A stretch of DNA of 64,000 nt from Enterobacter cancerogenus (GCF_019047785.1 NZ_CP077290.1:3162001-3226000); one strand, 5' to 3'. Shown: positions 1 to 13,415, counted from the first letter of the stretch. A program made the numbers and translations. The notes: generated by a model not told the origin, from the letters alone.

Positions 1-873
1 ACGCTTCAGGTTGTCATAGACGCGTGACAGGCGCTGCTCATCGACGTCAACGGCGAGAACGTCGGCCTGCGGCGCAACTTCCAGAATATGCGTTGTTTTG
101 CCGCCGGGTGCAGCACAGAGATCGAGGATCTTCTCACCGTTTTTTGGTTCAAGCCAGGTCATGCAGCCTTGTGCAGAAGCATCCTGTACGGTCACCCAGC
201 CCTCTTCAAACCCAGGCAAGGCGTTTACCGGGGCAGGGGAGGCTAAACGCACGGCATCCGGGTAAGCTTCGTGGATGAATCCGCTCATTCCTGACTCTTC
301 CAGCAACGCCAGCCACTCATCGCGCTTATGATGAGTGCGGTTCACGCGAAGCCACATTGGAGGGCGTTGATTATTGGCCTCTGCAATGGTTTGCCACTGC
401 GTTGGATAGGCTTTTTTCAGGCGGTTCAGCAGCCAGTCAGGATGAAGGAAACGCTTCTCAGTCTGGGCGAACTCAGCTACAAGTTCCTCCTGCTGTCGCT
501 GGAACTGGCGCAGTACCCCGTTAATCAATCCTTTAAGCTGAGGACGCTTAATCGCAATGGCGCCTTCCACCGTTTCGGCAAGCGCAGCATGAGGGGGAAT
601 GCGGGTATGCAGGAGCTGATAGAATCCCACCATAATCAAATAATGCACGCTACGCTGTTTGCCGGTCATGGGGCGTGCCATCAGTTGGCTAATCATCCAT
701 TCAAGCTGAGACAACGTGCGAAGCACACCAAAGCACAGCTCCTGCAGCAGCGCCTTATCTTTATCAGAGACTTTTTGTTGCAGCGGTGGCAGGACATTGC
801 TCAGTGACTGGCCCTGCTCAATAACTTTTTCAACGGCCTGTGCCGCCATACTGCGTAAATTTTGTTTTTTCAT
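1..873 (-). CDS. rsmB: 16S rRNA (cytosine-967-C5) methyltransferase, 3' part cut by window edge
   Basis: RsmB makes m5C967 in 16S rRNA using S-adenosylmethionine. The 291 visible codons begin [20 protein letters not shown] and read open to base 1. They contain the NusB-like RNA-binding N-terminal domain (about residues 1-140) and the first part of the Rossmann methyltransferase domain, including the SAM-binding motif [10 protein letters not shown] near residue 250. The family is about 430 residues, so the region with the two catalytic cysteines lies beyond the left edge. It follows def and fmt on the same strand, as in E. coli. A hairpin with a T-tract separates it from fmt, so it may be partly attenuated. 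The truncation is a window artefact. Confidence 0.96.
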   Translation of the reverse strand, partial: MKKQNLRSMAAQAVEKVIEQGQSLSNVLPPLQQKVSDKDKALLQELCFGVLRTLSQLEWMISQLMARPMTGKQRSVHYLIMVGFYQLLHTRIPPHAALAETVEGAIAIKRPQLKGLINGVLRQFQRQQEELVAEFAQTEKRFLHPDWLLNRLKKAYPTQWQTIAEANNQRPPMWLRVNRTHHKRDEWLALLEESGMSGFIHEAYPDAVRLASPAPVNALPGFEEGWVTVQDASAQGCMTWLEPKNGEKILDLCAAPGGKTTHILEVAPQADVLAVDVDEQRLSRVYDNLKR

Positions 874-880
874 AACCGTA

Positions 881-908
881 GAAATAAAAATGCCCGGAAA
901 CTCCGGGC
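881..908 (-). terminator. intrinsic terminator or attenuator between fmt and rsmB
   Basis: A 7-bp GC-rich stem (892-898 with 902-908, 3-base loop) is followed on the minus strand by a run reading ATTTTTATTT. It lies immediately after fmt and before rsmB, so it should end most def-fmt transcripts and let only part read on into rsmB. Confidence 0.7.
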
Positions 909-925
909 CTTAAGAATTAATTTGC

Positions 926-1873
926 TCAGGCAAGACGATTGCCAGGGATAAACCATTCACGCCGGGAATTGAGCAGATCCTGCACACTCATCGCTTTCTT
1001 GCCAGCCGGCTGCAGTGACTCAAGATTCAAAATGCCCTCTGCCGTGGCGACCTGGATACCCTGTTTATTTGCCTCAACGATCGTCCCCGGAGCGGCCTGC
1101 ACATGGCTCTCTATCACCGAGGCCTTCCAGACTTTCACCGGCTGATCGTCAATGACCATCCAGCTCATTGGCCAGGGGTTGAAGGCGCGTATGCAACGCT
1201 CTAGCTGAGCCGCAGGAAGCGCCCAGTCAAGCAGAGCTTCATCTTTGCTGAGTTTTTCGGCGTAAGTCACCAGCGCTTCATCCTGAACTTCAGGCTTTGC
1301 GGTGCCTTCAGCAAGCTGCTCCAGGGTCTTGATGAGGCCCTGTGGACCCAACTCTGCCAGCTTATCGTACAGCGTGGCGCTGGTATCTTCTGGGGTAATA
1401 GGGCACGACAGTTTATACAACATGTCACCGGTGTCTAAACCTACGTCCATCTTCATGATGGTCACACCGGTTTCTGCATCACCCGCCCATAGCGAACGCT
1501 GAATCGGCGCCGCACCGCGCCAGCGTGGCAGCAGTGAACCGTGTACGTTGATGCACCCGAGACGCGGCATATCAAGCACAGCTTTAGGCAGAATTAAACC
1601 GTAAGCCACGACGACCATCACATCGGCATTCAGGTCAGCGACCAGCTGCTGGTTCTCTTCAGGACGTAAAGAGGCGGGCTGGAAAACCGGGAGGCCATGT
1701 TCTTCGGCCAGGGCTTTCACCGGGCCTGGCATGAGCTTTTTACCACGACCTGCTGGACGATCCGGTTGGGTGAAGACGCCAACAACGTTGTGACCAGAAG
1801 ATAACAGCGCGTCCAGATGACGCGCTGCAAAATCAGGCGTTCCCGCGAAGATAATGCGTAGTGTTTTAGACAC
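926..1873 (-). CDS. fmt: methionyl-tRNA formyltransferase
   Basis: Fmt formylates the amino group of Met-tRNA(fMet) with 10-formyltetrahydrofolate to make the initiator used by IF2. The protein has 315 residues, the normal length. It opens with the Rossmann-like [16 protein letters not shown] segment, has the folate-site signature [15 protein letters not shown] near residues 110-125, and ends in the tRNA-binding beta-barrel domain. It lies 25 bp downstream of def on the same strand. The pairing of formylase and deformylase genes is conserved in enterobacteria. Nothing unusual is seen. Confidence 0.98.
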   Translation of the reverse strand: MSKTLRIIFAGTPDFAARHLDALLSSGHNVVGVFTQPDRPAGRGKKLMPGPVKALAEEHGLPVFQPASLRPEENQQLVADLNADVMVVVAYGLILPKAVLDMPRLGCINVHGSLLPRWRGAAPIQRSLWAGDAETGVTIMKMDVGLDTGDMLYKLSCPITPEDTSATLYDKLAELGPQGLIKTLEQLAEGTAKPEVQDEALVTYAEKLSKDEALLDWALPAAQLERCIRAFNPWPMSWMVIDDQPVKVWKASVIESHVQAAPGTIVEANKQGIQVATAEGILNLESLQPAGKKAMSVQDLLNSRREWFIPGNRLA

Positions 1874-1898
1874 GTTGATCCTTGTATCCGGGGGGATA

Positions 1899-2408
1899 TT
1901 ACGCGCGAGAGCGCATACGATCCAGTTTCTCGACTTTCTGACGAATACGCTGCTGTTTCAGTGGGGAGAGGTAATCGATAAACAGTTTACCGACCAGATG
2001 ATCCATCTCGTGCTGAATACAAATTGCCAGCAGGTCGTCTGCTTCCAGCTCGAACGGCTTGCCTTCACGATCGAGTGCGCGAATTTTTACTTTCTCGGCG
2101 CGTGGGACCAAAGCACGTTGTTCTGGAATAGACAGGCAGCCTTCCTCAATGCCCGTTTCGCCACTCTTTTCCAGCAGTTCAGGGTTAATCAGCACCAGGC
2201 GGCCGTCGCGATTTTCAGAAACGTCAATCACGATAATACGCTTGTGAATGTCTACCTGCGTTGCCGCAAGGCCAATGCCCTCTTCGGCGTACATGGTATC
2301 GAACATATCATCGACGATACGCTGAATTTCTGCATTCACTTCTTTAACCGGTTCAGCGACGATGCGAAGGCGCTCGTCCGGAATATGTAACACTTGCAAA
2401 ACTGCCAT
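1899..2408 (-). CDS. def: peptide deformylase
   Basis: Def removes the formyl group from the N-terminal methionine of nascent proteins and is an Fe2+/Zn2+ hydrolase. All three family motifs are intact in 169 residues: GIGLAATQ at 44-51, EGCLS at 89-93 (metal ligand Cys91) and HEMDH at 133-137 (two His ligands and the catalytic Glu). It is the first gene of the leftward def-fmt(-rsmB) group and is divergent from dprA across about 127 bp. Confidence 0.98.
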   Translation of the reverse strand: MAVLQVLHIPDERLRIVAEPVKEVNAEIQRIVDDMFDTMYAEEGIGLAATQVDIHKRIIVIDVSENRDGRLVLINPELLEKSGETGIEEGCLSIPEQRALVPRAEKVKIRALDREGKPFELEADDLLAICIQHEMDHLVGKLFIDYLSPLKQQRIRQKVEKLDRMRSRA

Positions 2409-2476
2409 AAATTTCCAGAGTCGTGTTCAGGAGTTGATAAGATTAATAACTCTATTCTAGACAAATCCCCCTTCGA

Positions 2477-2506
2477 TTGACAGCATCTGTGACCAATCGC
2501 AATGAT
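2477..2506 (+). promoter_or_regulatory. putative sigma-70 promoter of dprA-smg-yrdD-tsaC-aroE-yrdB
   Basis: A perfect -35 box TTGACA (2477-2482) is followed after 18 bp by AATGAT (2501-2506), a 4/6 match to the -10 consensus. Transcription would start near 2513, just upstream of the dprA ATG at 2536. This also argues against the in-frame ATG at 2506, which would lie inside the -10 box. Confidence 0.5.
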
Positions 2507-2535
2507 TGCGGAGACGGCGTGTGGCAGGGGAAAGG

Positions 2536-3660
2536 ATGACATCTACAGAGATATGGTTACGGCTTATCAGCATCGGTTCATTGGGTGGCGAAGAGATGCT
2601 GGATATCGCAGAAAAACTCTCGCGCCAGACCGTTATCGATACTGGCTCAGCAAGGGAGGCGGGGCTGTCAGCAAAGCGCGCCGAAAAATTCGTTGCGCTG
2701 AGTGAATGCGAGCTGGAATCAAGCCTTAAATGGTTAGAGCAGCCGGGGCATCATTTGCTGACTGCCCATCATCCTCTCTATCCCCCTTTGTTGCGAACCT
2801 TTCCTGATTATCCCGGCGCGCTGTTTGTGAAAGGAAGCCTGGATGTGCTCACAACCCTTCAACTGGCGGTTGTCGGGAGTCGTGCCCCCTCATGGTATGG
2901 TGAGCGATGGGGAAAGATCCTGTGCGAGTCGCTGGCGCAGTGCGGTTTTACGATAACCAGCGGGTTGGCGTGCGGTATCGATGGCGTTGCTCATCACGCA
3001 GCTCTTGCAGCAGGTGGCCGCAGCGTGGCGGTGTTAGGCAACGGGCTTTTTAGCGTGTACCCGCGACGGCATCATCATCTGGCTGAGCGGCTGGTTGAGT
3101 CGGGCGGGGCGATAGTGTCGGAGTTCTCTTTATCGACGCAGCCCAGGCCCGGTAATTTTCCTCGCCGTAATCGGATTATCAGCGGGTTGAGCCAGGGCGT
3201 CCTGGTCGTCGAAGCGGCAATACGCAGTGGTTCGCTTGTTACGGCAAGGTGCGCTCTGGAGCAGGGGCGAGAAGTGTTTGCGCTACCCGGCCCTGTTGGT
3301 AATCCCGGTTGCGAAGGCCCACACTGGCTCATCAAGCAAGGCGCAACGCCTGTTACCTGTATTGAAGACATTCTGCAAAATGTGCAACACGGTTTGCAGT
3401 GGCTGCCAGAGGAACCCGAAAAGAGACATAATTCATCAGATCAGCAGGCGGTGGCATTGCCATTTCCCAAGCTCCTGGCTAACGTAGGAGATGAGGTAAC
3501 ACCTGTTGACGTTGTCGCTGAACGTGCCGGCCAACCTGTGCCAGTTACGGTAGCACAGCTACTCGAACTGGAGTTAGCAGGATGGATCGCAGCTGTACCC
3601 GGCGGCTATGTCCGATTAAGGAGGGCAAGCCATGTTCGACGTACTGATGTATTTGTTTGA
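2536..3660 (+). CDS. dprA: DNA-processing protein DprA (Smf)
   Basis: DprA loads RecA on incoming single-stranded DNA in transformable bacteria. Its role in enterics is unclear. The 374-residue protein has an N-terminal helical domain and a Rossmann-like DprA core with [15 protein letters not shown] near residue 115, the [12 protein letters not shown] motif and [24 protein letters not shown]-terminal winged-helix-like domain ends in [10 protein letters not shown] chose ATG 2536 because the protein then starts [10 protein letters not shown] like its E. coli homologue and GGGGAAAGG precedes it. An in-frame ATG lies 30 bp upstream. It overlaps smg by 29 bp, which suggests translational coupling. 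Confidence 0.93.
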   Translation: MTSTEIWLRLISIGSLGGEEMLDIAEKLSRQTVIDTGSAREAGLSAKRAEKFVALSECELESSLKWLEQPGHHLLTAHHPLYPPLLRTFPDYPGALFVKGSLDVLTTLQLAVVGSRAPSWYGERWGKILCESLAQCGFTITSGLACGIDGVAHHAALAAGGRSVAVLGNGLFSVYPRRHHHLAERLVESGGAIVSEFSLSTQPRPGNFPRRNRIISGLSQGVLVVEAAIRSGSLVTARCALEQGREVFALPGPVGNPGCEGPHWLIKQGATPVTCIEDILQNVQHGLQWLPEEPEKRHNSSDQQAVALPFPKLLANVGDEVTPVDVVAERAGQPVPVTVAQLLELELAGWIAAVPGGYVRLRRASHVRRTDVFV

Positions 3661-4105
3661 GACTTACATCCATAACGAAGCAGAAATGCGAGTGGATCAG
3701 GACAAATTGACACGGGATCTTACCGATGCAGGATTTGAGCGGGAAGATATTTATAATGCGTTGATGTGGCTGGAGAAACTGGCTGATTATCAGGAAGGTC
3801 TGGCCGAGCCGATGCAGTTGGCTTCGGACCCACTTTCTGTACGCATCTATACAGCTGAAGAGTGTGAAAGGCTGGATGCAAGCTGCCGGGGATTCATTTT
3901 ATTCCTTGAGCAGATTCAGGTGCTAAACCTCGAAACGCGAGAAATGGTGATAGAGCGCGTGATGGCGCTGGATACGGCAGAATTTGAACTGGACGATCTC
4001 AAGTGGGTCATCCTGATGGTTCTGTTCAATATTCCGGGCTGTGAAAATGCCTATCAGCAAATGGAAGAATTACTCTTTGAAGTGAATGAAGGTATGCTGC
4101 ACTAA
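3632..4105 (+). CDS. smg: Smg family protein (DUF494)
   Basis: This 157-residue acidic protein is the conserved Smg/DUF494 family member that follows dprA in gammaproteobacteria. It begins [20 protein letters not shown]. It is predicted to be soluble and largely helical, with no signal peptide or membrane segment. The biochemical function is unknown. Its start lies inside the 3' end of dprA and a GGAGGG-type ribosome-binding site precedes it. Family assignment is confident, function is not. Confidence 0.93.
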   Translation: MFDVLMYLFETYIHNEAEMRVDQDKLTRDLTDAGFEREDIYNALMWLEKLADYQEGLAEPMQLASDPLSVRIYTAEECERLDASCRGFILFLEQIQVLNLETREMVIERVMALDTAEFELDDLKWVILMVLFNIPGCENAYQQMEELLFEVNEGMLH

Positions 4106-4132
4106 ATTCTATGTGCAGCACCAAGAGTTGTT

Positions 4133-4687
4133 ATGGCCAAATCAGCACTGTTCACGGTGCATAAAAATGAGCCCTGTCCACAGTGCGGGGCTGAACTTGT
4201 CATTCGGTCCGGGAAACACGGTCCGTTTCTCGGTTGTTCACACTATCCGGAATGTGATTATGTCCGTCCCCTGAAAAGCCAGGCGGACGGACATATCGTC
4301 AAAGTTCTGGAGGGGCAATTGTGCCCACTTTGCGGCAGCGAATTGGCGCTGAGACAGGGGCGTTTCGGGATGTTTATCGGATGCAGCCGATACCCTGAAT
4401 GTGGACATACAGAACAAATTGATAAGCCCGATGAAACGGCGATTGCCTGCCCACAGTGTCAACGCGGGCAGCTGGTGCAGCGTCGTTCTCGTTTTGGTAA
4501 GACCTTCCATTCATGCGATCGCTATCCTGAATGCCAGTTCGTTATCAATTTCAAACCGGTAGCGGGGGTCTGCCCTCATTGCAATTATCCGCTACTTATA
4601 GAGAAGAAAACGGCGCAAGGCTTGAAACACTTCTGCGCCAGTAAACAATGTGGAAAGCCGGTTTCGGCGGATCAAACCAGTGAATAA
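4133..4687 (+). CDS. yrdD: topoisomerase-I-type zinc-ribbon protein YrdD
   Basis: The 184-residue protein is built of four successive Cys4 zinc ribbons of the type found at the C-terminus of DNA topoisomerase I. They begin at CPQCGAE, CPLCGSE, CPQCQRG and CPHCNYP, each followed by a second cysteine pair. There is no topoisomerase catalytic domain, so it is a free-standing nucleic-acid-binding module. Its role is not established. It sits between smg and tsaC and its last codons overlap the tsaC GTG start, as in E. coli. Confidence 0.92.
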   Translation: MAKSALFTVHKNEPCPQCGAELVIRSGKHGPFLGCSHYPECDYVRPLKSQADGHIVKVLEGQLCPLCGSELALRQGRFGMFIGCSRYPECGHTEQIDKPDETAIACPQCQRGQLVQRRSRFGKTFHSCDRYPECQFVINFKPVAGVCPHCNYPLLIEKKTAQGLKHFCASKQCGKPVSADQTSE

Positions 4688-5252
4688 TAACCTGCCAACA
4701 GGCTCCATTGCGCATGCGGTGGACGTCCTGAAAAATGAAGAAGTCATCGCTTATCCGACAGAGGCTGTCTTTGGTGTCGGTTGTGACCCCGACAGTGAGA
4801 AGGCCGTCAGTCGTTTACTTGCACTCAAGCAGAGACCCGTTGAAAAAGGGCTGATTTTAATTGCTGCTAACTATGAGCAGCTTAAACCTTATATAGATGA
4901 TTCCATGCTGACCCCGGCGCAGCGTGAGACGATCTTCTCGGCCTGGCCTGGGCCAGTGACCTTCGTTTTCCCGGCACAGCCAACCACGCCGCGCTGGTTG
5001 ACCGGGCGCTTTGATTCCCTCGCCGTTCGCGTAACTGACCATCCGCTGGTGGTGGAACTGTGTCTGGCGTTTGGTAAACCCCTGGTCTCTACCAGCGCCA
5101 ACCTGACGGGATTGCCTCCTTGTCGCACAACCGAAGAAGTGCTGGCTCAGTTCGGGAATGATTTTCCGGTCGCGATCGGCGAAACGGGCGGTCGCCTGAA
5201 TCCGTCTGAAATTCGCGATGCCTTAACCGGCGAACGTTTTCGACAGGGGTAA
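4680..5252 (+). CDS. tsaC: L-threonylcarbamoyladenylate synthase TsaC
   Basis: TsaC makes threonylcarbamoyl-AMP from threonine, bicarbonate and ATP, the first step of the essential t6A37 modification of ANN-decoding tRNAs. The 190-residue protein has the YrdC fold, with the KQRP segment near residue 50 and the STSANLTG motif near 140. I chose the GTG at 4680, which gives MNNNLPTG and the same length as in E. coli. An ATG 30 bp upstream would add ten residues inside yrdD. The start overlaps the yrdD stop, so translation is probably coupled. Confidence 0.95.
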   Translation: MNNNLPTGSIAHAVDVLKNEEVIAYPTEAVFGVGCDPDSEKAVSRLLALKQRPVEKGLILIAANYEQLKPYIDDSMLTPAQRETIFSAWPGPVTFVFPAQPTTPRWLTGRFDSLAVRVTDHPLVVELCLAFGKPLVSTSANLTGLPPCRTTEEVLAQFGNDFPVAIGETGGRLNPSEIRDALTGERFRQG

Positions 5253-5256
5253 CATG

Positions 5257-6075
5257 ATGGAAACCTACGCTGTTTTTGGTAATCCGATAGCGCACAGTAA
5301 ATCACCGTTGATCCATCAGCAATTTGCTGAGCAACTTCAGATAGATCATCCCTATGGCCGTGTGTTGGCTCCCGTAGATGCATTTGTGCCTGCTTTGGAC
5401 GCCTTTTTCTCGGCGGGCGGTAAAGGTGCGAATGTGACCGTGCCTTTTAAGGAAGAGGCGTTCGAACGCGCGGATGAACTCACCGAGCGTGCGTCTCTTG
5501 CGGGCGCGGTGAATACCCTCAAACGGCTTGAGGATGGACGCCTTCTGGGTGATAACACCGACGGGATCGGCTTACTCAGCGATCTCGAAAGACTGTCATT
5601 TATTAAACCCGGCTTTCGGGTTCTGCTGATTGGCGCGGGTGGGGCTTCACGGGGCGTGCTGCTTCCTCTGCTTTCGCTGGATTGTGCTGTAACCATTACC
5701 AACAGAACCTTCTCCAGAGCGGAAGCGCTGGCAGCGTTATTTGCACACACCAGCAGCGTGAGTGCGGTAGACCTTAACGATCTTGCCGATCGGGAGTTCG
5801 ATCTCGTCATTAATGCGACGTCCAGCGGCATTGGCGGTGAAGTCCCCGCGATCCCTGCGTCGCTGATAAGCAGTCATCTCTATTTATATGACATGTATTA
5901 TCAGAAGGGAAAAACGCCTTTCCTGGCGTGGTGCGAAAAACATGGCGCAAAACATATGGCGGATGGTCTGGGTATGCTGGTGGGACAAGCTGCGCATGCT
6001 GTACTTCTCTGGCATGGCGTGTTGCCTGAGGTTGAGCCGGTGATTGAAACGTTGAAACGGGAACTGATGGCGTGA
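5257..6075 (+). CDS. aroE: shikimate 5-dehydrogenase (NADP-dependent)
   Basis: AroE reduces 3-dehydroshikimate to shikimate in chorismate biosynthesis. The 272-residue protein has the N-terminal substrate domain with NPIAHSKSP, the catalytic lysine in [11 protein letters not shown] and the aspartate in NTDGIG. It also has the NADP-binding glycine loop GAGGASRG near 126-133 and the C-terminal [11 protein letters not shown] motif. Two ATG codons are adjacent (5254 and 5257). The second gives METYAVFG as in E. coli. It starts four bases after tsaC and overlaps the yrdB GTG. Confidence 0.97.
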   Translation: METYAVFGNPIAHSKSPLIHQQFAEQLQIDHPYGRVLAPVDAFVPALDAFFSAGGKGANVTVPFKEEAFERADELTERASLAGAVNTLKRLEDGRLLGDNTDGIGLLSDLERLSFIKPGFRVLLIGAGGASRGVLLPLLSLDCAVTITNRTFSRAEALAALFAHTSSVSAVDLNDLADREFDLVINATSSGIGGEVPAIPASLISSHLYLYDMYYQKGKTPFLAWCEKHGAKHMADGLGMLVGQAAHAVLLWHGVLPEVEPVIETLKRELMA

Positions 6076-6320
6076 ACCAGGCGATCCACTTTCCGGACCG
6101 GGAAATTTGGGATGAAGAGAAGCAGGCGGTATGTTTCCCGGTGCTGGTACACGGCATGCAGCTTACCTGTGCTATTAGCGGGGAAACGCTACGTCGTCGC
6201 TTTGGTGGCTCCGCGCCGCTTGAAATATTCTGCGAAAATCGCTGGGATCTTGAAGAGGAAGCCAGCGATTTAATTCGCGATCAGATGGAGGACGATCAGG
6301 GCTGGATTTGGTTGTCCTGA
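6072..6320 (+). CDS. yrdB: DUF1488 family protein YrdB
   Basis: This 82-residue acidic protein of unknown function starts at GTG 6072, overlapping the aroE stop. It reads [20 protein letters not shown] and ends DDQGWIWLS, both conserved in the enteric YrdB family. It has no signal or membrane segment. It is three residues shorter than the 85 residues I recall for E. coli. Its 3' end overlaps the convergent yrdA by 25 bp. Confidence 0.9.
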   Translation: MNQAIHFPDREIWDEEKQAVCFPVLVHGMQLTCAISGETLRRRFGGSAPLEIFCENRWDLEEEASDLIRDQMEDDQGWIWLS

Positions 6321-6850
6321 TCCAGATAGTCATTTTTCCATTTAACGTAGTTGTTGGCCGAGTACTTCAGCCCTTCAATTTCCGCCTCTTTTAAGGGGCG
6401 GATCTGTTTTACCGGGCTGCCTAAATAGAGATAGCCGCTTTCCAGGCGTTTATTTTGCGGAACAAGACTCCCGGCGCCAATCATTACGTCATCTTCTACG
6501 ATGACGCCATCGAGCAAAATCGACCCCATCCCTACCAGAACCCGGTTTCCAATCGTGCAGCCGTGAAGCATGACTTTATGACCTACGGTAACATCCTCGC
6601 CGATAATAAGCGGATTGCCCTGCGGGTTGTAGGACGATTTGTGAGTGACATGCAGGACGCTGCCGTCCTGAATATTGGTCCGTGCGCCAATTGCTACATA
6701 GTTGACGTCCCCCCTGATCGCGACGAGCGGCCACACACTGACATCGTCTGCCATTCGAACATCGCCAATGACCACGCTGCTGGGATCGATCATCACGCGA
6801 TCGCCTGTTTGAGGGACCAGATCTTTATAGGGACGTAATGCTGCAGACAT
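6296..6850 (-). CDS. yrdA: gamma-carbonic-anhydrase-like hexapeptide-repeat protein YrdA
   Basis: The 184-residue protein folds as a left-handed parallel beta-helix made of hexapeptide repeats such as VVIGDV, VTVGHK and VEDDVM, and should form trimers. Histidines in VLHVTHK and VTVGHKVMLHGC are at the metal-binding positions of gamma-class carbonic anhydrases. Activity of enteric YrdA is not established, so a metal-binding acyl or carbonate enzyme is the safe reading. It is convergent with yrdB, with overlapping 3' ends, and divergent from the rRNA operon. Confidence 0.93.
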   Translation of the reverse strand: MSAALRPYKDLVPQTGDRVMIDPSSVVIGDVRMADDVSVWPLVAIRGDVNYVAIGARTNIQDGSVLHVTHKSSYNPQGNPLIIGEDVTVGHKVMLHGCTIGNRVLVGMGSILLDGVIVEDDVMIGAGSLVPQNKRLESGYLYLGSPVKQIRPLKEAEIEGLKYSANNYVKWKNDYLDQDNQIQP

Positions 6851-7003
6851 ATCTACCTCGACAGATGAGCGTTATATAAGAAGACTTTGATCGCATTGTA
6901 GGGTCGAGGCAAGACAAAATGCGTCAATATTTAGTCAGATCGGATGGGATTTCAGCGAAAAGCGCGGAAAATCAGCAGTCAGTAAAAAAGATCCAAAAAA
7001 TAC

Positions 7004-7031
7004 TTGTGCTAAAAAATGGGATCCCTATAAT
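7004..7031 (+). promoter_or_regulatory. rrn P1 promoter
   Basis: The -35 box TTGTGC (7004-7009) and perfect -10 TATAAT (7026-7031) are 16 bp apart, the spacing typical of rrn P1. A GC-rich discriminator GCGCCTCC follows, the hallmark of stringent (ppGpp/DksA) control. A-tracts just upstream fit an UP element. Confidence 0.9.
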
Positions 7032-7112
7032 GCGCCTCCATCGACACGGCGGATGTGAATCACTTCACACAACAACCGGTCGGTTGAAGAGAAAAAATCC
7101 TGAGATTCAGGG

Positions 7113-7140
7113 TTGACTCTGAAAGAGGAAAGCGTAATAT
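7113..7140 (+). promoter_or_regulatory. rrn P2 promoter
   Basis: TTGACT (7113-7118) and TAATAT (7135-7140), 16 bp apart, lie about 109 bp downstream of P1. This is the normal place and spacing of the weaker constitutive rrn P2. Confidence 0.85.
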
Positions 7141-7178
7141 ACGCCACCTCGCGACAGAGCGCTAAAGCGCGTCGCAAC

Positions 7179-7190
7179 TGCTCTTTAACA
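7179..7190 (+). promoter_or_regulatory. boxA antitermination site of the rRNA leader
   Basis: TGCTCTTTAACA matches the rrn boxA consensus bound in RNA by NusB/S10. It follows a boxB-like hairpin. A second boxA-like copy, TGCTCTTTAAAAA, lies at 9098-9110 before the 23S gene. Confidence 0.9.
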
Positions 7191-7195
7191 ATTTA

Positions 7196-7217
7196 TCAGA
7201 CAATCTGTGTGGGCACT
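7196..7217 (+). other. 5' arm of the 16S RNase III processing stem
   Basis: This 22-base segment is complementary to 8884-8905 downstream of the 16S gene, with one G:U pair. In pre-rRNA the two arms form the long duplex cut by RNase III to release 17S precursor. Confidence 0.88.
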
Positions 7218-7322
7218 CAAAGTGACATGGATTCTTAATGTCTTCGGACAATAAATGAATACCAAGTCTCTGAGTGAACATACGTAATTCATTACGAAGT
7301 TTAATTCACGAGCATCAAACTT

Positions 7323-8862
<1,540 letters not shown>

Positions 8863-8947
8863 CCTTAAAGAACCTGCCTTTGTAGTGCTCACACAGATTG
8901 TCTGATGAAAAGTAAATAGCAAGGCGTCTTGCGATTGAGACTGACAC

Positions 8948-9023
8948 GTCCCCTTCGTCTAGAGGCCCAGGACACCGCCCTTTCACGGCGGTAACAGGGG
9001 TTCGAATCCCCTAGGGGACGCCA
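8948..9023 (+). tRNA. gltT-type: tRNA-Glu (anticodon TTC) in the 16S-23S spacer
   Basis: The 76-nt gene starts GTCCCCTTCGTCTAGAGG, has anticodon loop CCTTTCACG (anticodon TTC), the T-arm GGTTCGAATCCC and an encoded CCA end. It matches enteric tRNA-Glu2. In E. coli K-12 the rrnD spacer instead holds tRNA-Ile and tRNA-Ala, so the spacer type differs here although both flanks are rrnD-like. The symbol only indicates the type, since copy-specific names cannot be assigned. Confidence 0.98.
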
Positions 9024-9205
9024 CTTGCTGGTTCGTGAGTGAAAGTCACCTGCCTCAGTATCTCAAAACTCATCTTCGGGTGACGTTTGAGATATTTGCT
9101 CTTTAAAAATCTGGATCAAGCTGAAAATTGAAACGACACACAGTTAATGTGTGTTCGAGTCTCTCAAATTTTCGCAATCAGAAGTGAAACATCTTCGGGT
9201 TGTGA

Positions 9206-12110
<2,905 letters not shown>

Positions 12111-12180
12111 ACAACGCCGAAGCTGTTTCGGCGAAGAGACAGACAATCAAATTTCAGCTCTGATACAGATTAACAGAATT

Positions 12181-12300
12181 TGCCTGGCGGCTTTAGCGCG
12201 GTGGTCCCACCTGACCCCATGCCGAACTCAGAAGTGAAACGCCGTAGCGCCGATGGTAGTGTGGGGTCTCCCCATGTGAGAGTAGGGAACTGCCAGGCAT
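12181..12300 (+). rRNA. rrf: 5S ribosomal RNA, proximal copy
   Basis: A 120-nt gene from TGCCTGGCGGC to TGCCAGGCAT, with the conserved GACCCCATGCCGAACTCAG core. It corresponds to rrfD in position. Helix I has a C3-G117 pair, which differs from the distal copy. Confidence 0.98.
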
Positions 12301-12312
12301 CAAATTTAGCGT

Positions 12313-12388
12313 GCTGATATGGCTCAGTTGGTAGAGCGCACCCTTGGTAAGGGTGAGGTCCCCAGTTCGACTCTGGGTATCAGCACCA
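12313..12388 (+). tRNA. thrV: tRNA-Thr (anticodon GGT)
   Basis: The 76-nt gene starts GCTGATATGGCTCAGTTGG, carries anticodon GGT in CCCTTGGTAAGGG, has the T-arm loop TTCGACTC and ends CACCA. Its position between two 5S genes is that of thrV in E. coli rrnD. Confidence 0.98.
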
Positions 12389-12429
12389 CTTTATACTTAG
12401 GTTAAAGTTCGGCAAGAAGTAAAAGAATT

Positions 12430-12549
12430 TGTCTGGCGGCTTTAGCGCGGTGGTCCCACCTGACCCCATGCCGAACTCAGAAGTGAAACGCCGTAGCGCC
12501 GATGGTAGTGTGGGGTCTCCCCATGTGAGAGTAGGGAACTGCCAGACAT
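12430..12549 (+). rRNA. rrf: 5S ribosomal RNA, distal copy
   Basis: A second 120-nt 5S gene, the counterpart of rrfF. By direct reading it differs from the proximal copy at only two positions, 3 (C to T) and 117 (G to A). These pair with each other in helix I, so the base pair is kept. Confidence 0.98.
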
Positions 12550-12563
12550 CAAATAAGTGAAGA

Positions 12564-12588
12564 GGCCATCCGGAAGGATGGCCTTTTT
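12564..12588 (+). terminator. intrinsic terminator of the rRNA operon
   Basis: The hairpin GGCCATC-CGGAAG-GATGGCC is followed by TTTTT, 14 bp after the distal 5S gene, and is the operon's terminator. Confidence 0.9.
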
Positions 12589-12649
12589 GCGTTTGGGGCC
12601 GTATGAATCTGCAGGCCCGGTAAGCGTAGCGCTTCCGGGCACAAAACAC

Positions 12650-13408
12650 TTAATGGATCACCTGAGATAAAAATGCCCGTGTACGCTCTGACTTAGGATG
12701 AGCAAAGAACTCATCTGGCGGAGCCTGCTCAACAATTTCACCGCGATCCATAAAGATCACCCTGTCAGCTACGGTTCTCGCAAATCCCATCTCATGCGTC
12801 ACGCACAGCATGGTCATCCCCGATTGCGCCAGCCCGATCATGGTATCCAGCACCTCCTTGACCATTTCTGGATCGAGAGCGGACGTTGGCTCATCAAACA
12901 GCATGATTTTCGGCTTCATGCACAGCGACCGCGCGATAGCGACGCGTTGCTGCTGACCACCGGAGATCTGTCCCGGGAATTTATGAGCATGTTCTGCAAT
13001 GCGCACGCGTTCCAGGTAGTGCATCGCCAGCGCTTCAGCCTCTTTTTTCGGCATCTTTTGAACCCAAATAGGTGCCAGCGTGCAGTTCTGCAAAACGGTC
13101 AGGTGCGGGAACAGATTAAAGTGCTGAAACACCATCCCCACTTCCTGGCGAACGCGTTCGATATTGCGGATATCTTCATTCAGCTCAATACCATCCACCA
13201 CAATCCGCCCCTGCTGATGCTCTTCAAGATGGTTAATACAACGGATTGTCGTTGATTTTCCCGATCCAGAAGGACCGCACAGGACGATCCTTTCCCCCTG
13301 TTTTACCTTCAGGTTAATGTCTTTTAATACGTGAAACTGCCCGTACCATTTATTGACGTTTTCCAGCGTAATCATCGCGTCGGCGGGGGTCATCGTTATT
13401 TGGCTCAT
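12650..13408 (-). CDS. yhdZ: polar amino-acid ABC transporter, ATP-binding subunit YhdZ
   Basis: This is the ATPase of an AapP/GlnQ-type importer. In 252 residues it has Walker [10 protein letters not shown], the Q-loop, the signature SGGQQQR, Walker B IMLFDEP and the switch histidine CVTHE, all intact. I started at the second of two adjacent ATGs (MSQITMTP); the first adds one residue. It is the last gene of the leftward yhdWXYZ operon, 7 bp after yhdY, and converges on the rRNA operon. The substrate is probably glutamate/aspartate or general L-amino acids, by analogy with aapJQMP of Rhizobium. Confidence 0.95.
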   Translation of the reverse strand: MSQITMTPADAMITLENVNKWYGQFHVLKDINLKVKQGERIVLCGPSGSGKSTTIRCINHLEEHQQGRIVVDGIELNEDIRNIERVRQEVGMVFQHFNLFPHLTVLQNCTLAPIWVQKMPKKEAEALAMHYLERVRIAEHAHKFPGQISGGQQQRVAIARSLCMKPKIMLFDEPTSALDPEMVKEVLDTMIGLAQSGMTMLCVTHEMGFARTVADRVIFMDRGEIVEQAPPDEFFAHPKSERTRAFLSQVIH

Positions 13409-13415
13409 CATTTCC

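Larger units (their letters stand above)
6851..7322 (+). other. rRNA operon upstream activation and leader region (no gene)
   Basis: This 472-bp stretch holds an AT-rich segment upstream of P1 that fits an UP element and Fis-binding region. It also holds promoters P1 and P2, a boxB-like hairpin GCGCTAAAGCGC at 7159-7170, the boxA antitermination element TGCTCTTTAACA at 7179-7190 and the 5' arm of the RNase III stem. No protein gene is credible here. Confidence 0.85.
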
